From Rhodobacterales bacterium (GTDB lineage Bacteria; Pseudomonadota; Alphaproteobacteria; Rhodobacterales; Rhodobacteraceae), in contig JAUNVT010000008.1 of NCBI GenBank assembly GCA_030540655.1, forward strand, positions 1 through 53,138: 53,138 nt of DNA, read 5' to 3'. Positions 48,069-53,138 of the stretch are shown here, piece after piece; positions within the stretch are counted from its first letter, which is position 1; each line of letters begins with the position of its first letter. Position numbers and translations under genes: made by a program. Under the pieces are notes generated by a model, which made no database searches, had not been told where the DNA came from, and worked only from the letters and a program-made list of their open reading frames with translations.

Positions 48069-48551
48069 ATGACACCTGAACAGATCGCTGCCCTGCCGTA
48101 CCGCCCTTGTGTTGGCGTGATGCTGGTCAACCAACATGGTCATGTGTTCGTCGGCCAGCGCATCGATACGCAACAGCCTGCATGGCAAATGCCACAGGGC
48201 GGCATAGATGAGGATGAGGATCCGCGCATCGCGGCCTTGCGGGAACTGGTCGAGGAAACCGGGATCGCCCCCGACCTTGTCCGGATCGAGGCGGAAACGA
48301 AGGGTTGGGTGCGTTATGATCTGCCGCATGATCTGGTGCCGCGCATGTGGAACGGCCGCTATCGCGGGCAGGAACAGAAATGGTACCTGGTCCGCTTCCA
48401 CGGCGATGACTGTCAGATTGATATCGTGACCGCCCAGCCTGAGTTTTCCAGCTGGCGCTGGCTGCCGCCTGCTGATCTGGCGGATCATATCGTGCCGTTC
48501 AAACGTGCGGTTTATACTGCGGTTCTGGAAGAATTTGCGCCAAGGCTGTGA
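48069..48551 (+). CDS. rppH: RNA pyrophosphohydrolase (Nudix)
   Basis: The 160-residue protein removes pyrophosphate from 5'-triphosphorylated RNAs, starting RNase E decay. It begins [24 protein letters not shown]. The Nudix box is [30 protein letters not shown] and KWYLVRF are family hallmarks. The ATG at 48069 has a GAGAG SD. An in-frame GTG four codons earlier is less likely. It is preceded by ctpA (54-bp gap). Confidence 0.94.
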   Translation: MTPEQIAALPYRPCVGVMLVNQHGHVFVGQRIDTQQPAWQMPQGGIDEDEDPRIAALRELVEETGIAPDLVRIEAETKGWVRYDLPHDLVPRMWNGRYRGQEQKWYLVRFHGDDCQIDIVTAQPEFSSWRWLPPADLADHIVPFKRAVYTAVLEEFAPRL

Positions 48552-48576
48552 TGCCTCTCTTTCATGAAAATAATTC

Positions 48577-48585
48577 TGTGGATAA
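48577..48585 (-). promoter_or_regulatory. Perfect DnaA box upstream of dnaE2
   Basis: The minus strand reads TTATCCACA, the exact 9-mer DnaA consensus, 51 bp before the dnaE2 ATG and 26 bp after rppH. A single match can occur by chance, so DnaA control is only a suggestion. Confidence 0.4.
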
Positions 48586-48607
48586 TTCCATTAGGGACTC
48601 GGGGTGA

Positions 48608-48622
48608 GAACAAAAGGAGAAT
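48608..48622 (+). promoter_or_regulatory. Candidate LexA operator of dnaE2
   Basis: GAAC-N7-GAAT (48608-48622) differs by one base from the alphaproteobacterial SOS box, GAAC-N7-GAAC (its complement is GTTC-N7-GTTC). It overlaps the SD AAGGAG, a normal position for repression of an SOS polymerase gene. Confidence 0.5.
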
Positions 48623-48636
48623 ACAAATGAATTGCC

Positions 48637-51552
48637 ATGCAAACCGCTATTCCCTTTGCCGAACTTTCGGCCCTGTCCAATTTCACTTTTCTCACCGGGG
48701 CGGCGCATCCCGAGGAGTACATGCAGCGCGCCGCGGCGCTGGGCCTGCCTGCGGTTGCAATCGCAGATGAAAACAGCGTTGCCGGGATCGTGCGGGCCTA
48801 TGCCGCTGCCCGCGACATCGCCCGTCAGGTGGCCGAGCGGCAGAAAACCGAAGCGCAAGATGGCTCTATAGGCCCGCCTGCGCCGCACCCGCGCAGCCCG
48901 GACTGGGCGAACGTACCCCGCCTCATCCCCGCTGCGCGGCTGGTGCTGGCGGGGGGGATCACGTTGACCGCTCTACCGCAGAACCGTCTTGGCTGGGCCA
49001 GCCTTTGCCGTCTTCTGACCACCGGGCGCCGCCGTGCCACCAAAGGGAAATGCGAACTGCATCCGGGCGATCTGCTGGAAAGGGCGGAGGGGCTGACGCT
49101 GCTCTTGCATGCCCCCGGACGCGCCGGGCCAGCGTGGCTGAAAGAGGTGCATTCTCTGATCGATGCACTTGGCGCGCAGATGTTCCTGCTGATGGCGCCC
49201 GGCTATGACGGGCGGGATGCGTCCCGATTCGCCCGCCAAACCCGTCTTGCACAATCGCTGGGGCTGCAAACCATCGCCAGCGCCTTGCCGCGCATGCATC
49301 ACGGGCGCCGCCGCCGTCTGGCGGATGTGCTGACTGCGGTGCGCACCGGCACCAAGGTTGACGATCTGGGCCGCGCCGCGCTCGCCAACAGCGAATACCG
49401 CCTGCGCAGCGATACAGAAATGCGTCGCCTCTTTCGCGGGAACGAAGACGCGGTGGATCGCGCCGGCGCGCTGGCGGCGTCGCTCACCTTCTGCCTTGGC
49501 AGCCTGCGCTACGAATATCCCAGCGAGGTTGCAGATGGCGAAACCTCTACCACCCGGCTGCGGCGCCTGGCCGAGGAGGGGCTGAAATGGCGCTATCCCC
49601 AGGGGCCCAGCCCCCGCGCCCGCCGCCTTCTGGAGCATGAGCTGGATCTGATCGTCAAGCTGAAATACGAGCCTTATTTCCTGACCGTGCGCGATATTGT
49701 CGCCTTTGCCCGCGCGCGCGGGATCCTCTGCCAAGGGCGCGGATCGGCGGCCAATTCCGTGGTGTGCTACTGCCTTGGCGTCACCTCGATCAGCCCGGAA
49801 ATCGGCACGATGGTGTTCGAGCGGTTCGTGTCAGAGGCCCGCGACGAGCCGCCCGATATAGACGTCGATTTCGAGCATGAGCGCCGCGAGGAGGTGATCC
49901 AGCACATCTACGAGCGTTACGGCCGTCATCGCGCCGGCCTCTGCGCCACCGTGATCCATTATCGCGGCAAGCGCGCGATCCGCGAAGTAGGCCGCGCCAT
50001 GGGCCTGTCACAGGACACGATCGGCGCGCTCAGCTCGCAGCTCTGGGGGTTCTTCTCGACCGGCGCGGTCGAGCGGGCAAGGATGCTGGAAATCGGCCTT
50101 GATCCCGACGACCCGCGCCTGAAACAGACCCTTGCGCTGGTGCAGGAAATCGATGGCTTCCCCCGCCATCTGTCGCAGCATGTGGGCGGCTTTGTCATCA
50201 CCGAAGGGCGGCTGGACGAGTTGGTGCCGGTCGAGAATGCCACGATGGAGGGGCGCACGGTCATCTCGTGGGACAAGGATGATATCGAGGCGCTGGGCAT
50301 CCTGAAGGTCGATGTACTGGCGCTGGGCATGCTCAGCTGCATCCGCAAGGCGTTCGATTTGCTGGCCCAGCATCATGGGCACCACCACACCCTTGCCACC
50401 CTGCCGCCCGACGATCCCAAAGTCTATGACATGCTGTGCCGCGCGGACAGTGTCGGGGTTTTTCAGGTCGAATCGCGCGCGCAGATGAATTTCCTGCCGC
50501 GCATGCGCCCGCGTAATTTTTACGATCTGGTGATCGAGGTGGCCATCATCCGCCCCGGCCCCATTCAGGGCGACATGGTGCACCCCTATATCCGCCGCCG
50601 CAACGGCGAAGAAACAATGACATTTCCTTCCGATGCGCTGGGCAAGGTGCTGGGCAAGACGCTGGGCGTGCCGCTGTTTCAGGAACAGGCAATGCAGATC
50701 GCGATCGTCGGCGCGGGGTTTACCCCTGATCAGGCCGACAGGCTGCGCCGCGCGCTGGCCACGTTCAAGAAACGCGGCAATATCAGCGAACATCGCACCT
50801 TGTTCCTGCGCGGGATGAAGGCCAACGGCTATGAAGATGATTTCGCTCAGCGCTGCTTTGCCCAGATCGAAGGGTTCGGCAGCTATGGCTTTCCTGAAAG
50901 CCACGCGGCCAGTTTTGCTCTGCTGGTCTATGCCTCGGCCTGGATCAAGTGCCATCATCCGGCGATCTTTGCCTGCTCGTTGCTGAACGCCCAGCCGATG
51001 GGGTTCTATGCTCCGGCGCAGATCGTGCGCGATGCCCGCGAACATGGAGTAATCGTGCGCCCTGTCTGCATCAATGCCAGTTTCTGGGATAACAGCATCG
51101 AGCCGGATGATACGGGCGGGCTGGCCATACGTCTTGGGTTTCGCCAGATCAGGGGTATTGACGAGGAGAGCGCCTCCTGGCTGGCCGCCGCGCGCGGCAA
51201 CGGCTATCGCGCACCCGAAGATGTCTGGCGCCGCGCCGGTCTGGCTGCCTCCCTTATCACCCGGCTGGCCGAGGCGGATTGTTTTGCCGCACTTGGCCTG
51301 ACCCGTCGCGAGGCATTATGGCAGGCCAAGGCGTTGACCGCGCCTGCGCCCCTGCCGCTTTTTGCCGGGGATCTGGATGGCGAGTTGCTGGATGAGCCTG
51401 CCGCCCATCTGCCCGCCATGACCCCCGGCGAAGACGTGGTCGAGGATTACGTCGCAATGCGCCTCAGCCTCAGGGCGCACCCCCTCAGCCTGTTGCGCGC
51501 TCGTCTGACGCCCGGCACCGCGGAACCTGTCCGTATGCCTCCCAAGGACTGA
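48637..51552 (+). CDS. dnaE2: Error-prone DNA polymerase DnaE2/ImuC, lacking the C-terminal OB domain
   Basis: The 971-residue C-family polymerase has a PHP domain (FAELSALSNFTFLTGAAHPEEY, HxH motifs lost as usual in DnaE2), catalytic Asp residues in PDIDVDFEHERR (D409, D411) and KVDVLALGM (D559), and the QVESRAQMNFLPRMRPRNFYDLV region. DnaE2 proteins are normally about 1050-1100 residues and end in an OB fold. This one stops soon after LSLRAHPLSLLRARL, and the next gene begins 28 bp on. imuA and imuB are not adjacent. The ATG best placed to the SD (48627) is out of frame, so the start at 48637 is uncertain. Confidence 0.93.
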   Translation: MQTAIPFAELSALSNFTFLTGAAHPEEYMQRAAALGLPAVAIADENSVAGIVRAYAAARDIARQVAERQKTEAQDGSIGPPAPHPRSPDWANVPRLIPAARLVLAGGITLTALPQNRLGWASLCRLLTTGRRRATKGKCELHPGDLLERAEGLTLLLHAPGRAGPAWLKEVHSLIDALGAQMFLLMAPGYDGRDASRFARQTRLAQSLGLQTIASALPRMHHGRRRRLADVLTAVRTGTKVDDLGRAALANSEYRLRSDTEMRRLFRGNEDAVDRAGALAASLTFCLGSLRYEYPSEVADGETSTTRLRRLAEEGLKWRYPQGPSPRARRLLEHELDLIVKLKYEPYFLTVRDIVAFARARGILCQGRGSAANSVVCYCLGVTSISPEIGTMVFERFVSEARDEPPDIDVDFEHERREEVIQHIYERYGRHRAGLCATVIHYRGKRAIREVGRAMGLSQDTIGALSSQLWGFFSTGAVERARMLEIGLDPDDPRLKQTLALVQEIDGFPRHLSQHVGGFVITEGRLDELVPVENATMEGRTVISWDKDDIEALGILKVDVLALGMLSCIRKAFDLLAQHHGHHHTLATLPPDDPKVYDMLCRADSVGVFQVESRAQMNFLPRMRPRNFYDLVIEVAIIRPGPIQGDMVHPYIRRRNGEETMTFPSDALGKVLGKTLGVPLFQEQAMQIAIVGAGFTPDQADRLRRALATFKKRGNISEHRTLFLRGMKANGYEDDFAQRCFAQIEGFGSYGFPESHAASFALLVYASAWIKCHHPAIFACSLLNAQPMGFYAPAQIVRDAREHGVIVRPVCINASFWDNSIEPDDTGGLAIRLGFRQIRGIDEESASWLAAARGNGYRAPEDVWRRAGLAASLITRLAEADCFAALGLTRREALWQAKALTAPAPLPLFAGDLDGELLDEPAAHLPAMTPGEDVVEDYVAMRLSLRAHPLSLLRARLTPGTAEPVRMPPKD

Positions 51553-51579
51553 AGCTACCTGAAAAATTCTAGAGTGCCT

Positions 51580-52947
51580 TCAGCCGCCCAGCGCCTTCAG
51601 CAGATCGTGCGAAGGGTATCCGTCGGCGCGCAGCCCGGCAGAGCGCTGGAAGGCGCGGATCGCGTCGATGGTGTTGGGGCCGATAAGGCCGTCTATTTTT
51701 TCCACCGAAAAACCGCGGCTGCGCAACCGGTTTTGAATCTCGCGCTTCTGACCGGCGCTGATGGCGCGGTAATGGCGTGGCCAAGGCGTCTGAATCCCCG
51801 GCTCGCCCCGAAGCCGGTCCGAAAGGTGCCCCACACCGATGACGTAGGAATTCGCCTTGTTATAGCGCTCTATCACGCTAAAATTGTCGAAAATCATGAA
51901 GGCCGGGCCGCTCGATCCAGCGGGCAGAAGGATGGATGCCTTGCCGTAATTCGGCACTGCCCGCCCCGTCATGTCGCCAATGCCCTCGGCCGCCCAGGCA
52001 GAGGGGTTGCGCATCACATCGCGGCGCGCGCGCGCCGGATCGAAATTGGCTGGAAGGCGCACTTCGACGCCCCAAGGCTGCCCTTGTTTCCAGCCGAAAT
52101 GCGCCAGATAGGCGGCGGTTGACGCCAGCGCGTCGGTGGGATCATCCGACCAGATGTCGCGCCTGCCATCCCCGTTGAAATCGACCGCGTAGCTGAGGTA
52201 GGAACTGGGCATGAACTGTGTGTGACCCATAGCGCCCGCCCAGCTTCCCGTCATTGCGCGCGGCGACACATCGCCTGCCTGCACGATCTTCAGCGCCGCG
52301 ATCAGCTCTTCTTCGAAAAACGCGCCGCGCCGCCCGTCATAGGCCAGAGTGGCCAGCGATTCGATCAGCGGGCTCTTGCCCCGTGCCGCGCCATAGGCGC
52401 TCTCCAGCCCCCAGATCGCGGTCACGACCTCTTTTTCAACACCATAGCGCGCCTCGATCCGGTTCAGCGCGGTACCGTGGCGCGCCAAGGCCGCACGGCC
52501 ATTGCTGACGCGCTGCGCCGAAACGGCACTGTCCAGATACTCCCATATCTGCTTGGAAAACTCTGCCTGGTTGCGGTCAAGGGCAATGATGCGCGGATCA
52601 TAGCGTACGCCCGCAAAGGAAGCGTCGAACACTTGCGGCAGTATTCCCGCCGCCGCCGCGCGGGGCCGCAGGCCGTTGATCCAGTTCCAGAGCCCCACAT
52701 CCTTGCCTGACGCGCGTATTGGCGTCGCCTCTCCCAGATTTGCCGGGCGCACAGCCGGCCGCAACGCGGTGCGCGGCGCCGTGGCGGCCGCGACGACGAC
52801 AGGCCCTGTGGGGTGGCTGCCGGACGGGGGAAACTCGGGGCGCGCTTCGGGGCGCGGTGAATGCGTGACGGGCGCGGCGATTGCTGCTTGAGGAGCTTGC
52901 GCCATCAGGGTGAACAACGCCGCACTGATCCATATGGAAGTCTTCAT
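51580..52947 (-). CDS. Lytic murein transglycosylase (MltB-like, SLT_2 plus PG-binding)
   Basis: The 455-residue protein has a signal peptide (MKTSIWISAALFTLMAQAPQAAIA), a Pro/Ala-rich linker (about 25-75), the MltB-type catalytic domain and a C-terminal PG_binding_1 domain (about 395-455, QNRLRSRGFSVEKIDGLIGPNTIDAIRAFQ). The catalytic Glu is in AIWGLESAYGAARG, and GAMGHTQFMPSSYLSYAVDFNGDGRRDIW is the family core. It cleaves glycan strands with 1,6-anhydro ends. The start at 52947 has GAGGAG 6 nt upstream. An ATG six codons earlier lacks this. It converges on dnaE2. Confidence 0.94.
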   Translation of the reverse strand: MKTSIWISAALFTLMAQAPQAAIAAPVTHSPRPEARPEFPPSGSHPTGPVVVAAATAPRTALRPAVRPANLGEATPIRASGKDVGLWNWINGLRPRAAAAGILPQVFDASFAGVRYDPRIIALDRNQAEFSKQIWEYLDSAVSAQRVSNGRAALARHGTALNRIEARYGVEKEVVTAIWGLESAYGAARGKSPLIESLATLAYDGRRGAFFEEELIAALKIVQAGDVSPRAMTGSWAGAMGHTQFMPSSYLSYAVDFNGDGRRDIWSDDPTDALASTAAYLAHFGWKQGQPWGVEVRLPANFDPARARRDVMRNPSAWAAEGIGDMTGRAVPNYGKASILLPAGSSGPAFMIFDNFSVIERYNKANSYVIGVGHLSDRLRGEPGIQTPWPRHYRAISAGQKREIQNRLRSRGFSVEKIDGLIGPNTIDAIRAFQRSAGLRADGYPSHDLLKALGG

Positions 52948-53138
52948 CGCCTGCTCCTCTGCCATGGTTTTTGAGCCTACAATAGCAACCTGCGGGAGAA
53001 TCGAAAGTGGGTTGAATGCTGATCCCGCAAAGAACTGCTGATTATATCTGGAATGTCTGAAACCGTGCTGTTTCTGGTTTGCTCTGATATCTGAATGGTG
53101 TGCGCGTTGCTTTCGCGCAGCGTTTGCGAGGGAGGGGC

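Overview
The window is GC-rich (third positions strongly G/C) and reads as ordinary chromosome of an alphaproteobacterium of the Rhodobacteraceae/Roseobacter type. The evidence is the set of neighbours: accB-accC-aat next to a DUF2155 / single MCE protein / NDUFA12-like cluster, clpP-clpX, lysC-ptsP, a GapR (DUF2312) protein, ffs-dnaX-ybaB-recR, and an rsfS-rlmH-gpmI-envC-ctpA-rppH run. No species is claimed. Nearly all of the sequence is coding, with short gaps and many ATGA or TGATG overlaps. I see no tRNA, rRNA, CRISPR array, prophage or defence island.

Layout. 1-130: 5' end of an IS5-type transposase running off the left edge. 220-840: GapR and a two-helix membrane microprotein. 840-1677: decayed DNA holding the C-terminal remnant of a branched-chain amino acid ABC ATPase, then acs (acetyl-CoA synthetase). 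3.6-5.97 kb: queC-queD-queE-queF on the minus strand (preQ1/queuosine precursor synthesis) behind a candidate preQ1-I riboswitch. 6.1-9.8 kb: accB, accC, aat facing DUF2155, MlaD-like and NDUFA12. 10-13.8 kb: clpX, clpP and an orphan Fe(III)-type ABC permease, all minus strand. 14-19.5 kb: a complete five-gene dipeptide/oligopeptide ABC operon. 19.7-24.4 kb: Nudix hydrolase, DUF1178, lysC, ptsP. 24.4-27.3 kb (minus): EcsC-like, GNAT, SulP transporter. 27.5-29 kb: mtnP-apt, which release adenine from methylthioadenosine and recycle it. 29.1-32.6 kb (minus): a UvrA paralogue without the UvrB-binding region, and a YpfJ-type metallopeptidase. 32.77-32.87 kb: SRP RNA (minus). 33.4-36.2 kb: dnaX-ybaB-recR. 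36.2-41.3 kb (minus): DUF4139 protein, asd, an MFS transporter, a histone-deacetylase-like amidohydrolase. 41.4-48.5 kb: MscS channel, then the rsfS to rppH run. 48.6-51.55 kb: dnaE2. 51.6-52.95 kb (minus): a lytic transglycosylase.

Functionally the genes cover central metabolism (acetate activation, fatty-acid initiation, aspartate family, glycolysis), tRNA modification and N-end rule proteolysis, cell-wall turnover (EnvC-like, CtpA, MltB-like), replication and repair (DnaX, RecR, UvrA-like, DnaE2) and peptide import.

I did not find a plainly new multi-gene system. The most notable observations are: a preQ1-I-like aptamer whose 3' end is the queC ribosome-binding site; a dnaE2 gene that stops before its C-terminal OB domain, lacks adjacent imuA/imuB, and carries a LexA-like site and a perfect DnaA box upstream; a perfect 15-bp inverted repeat around the -35 element of the SRP RNA promoter; and three genes whose strong Shine-Dalgarno sequence is not correctly spaced to a normal in-frame start codon.
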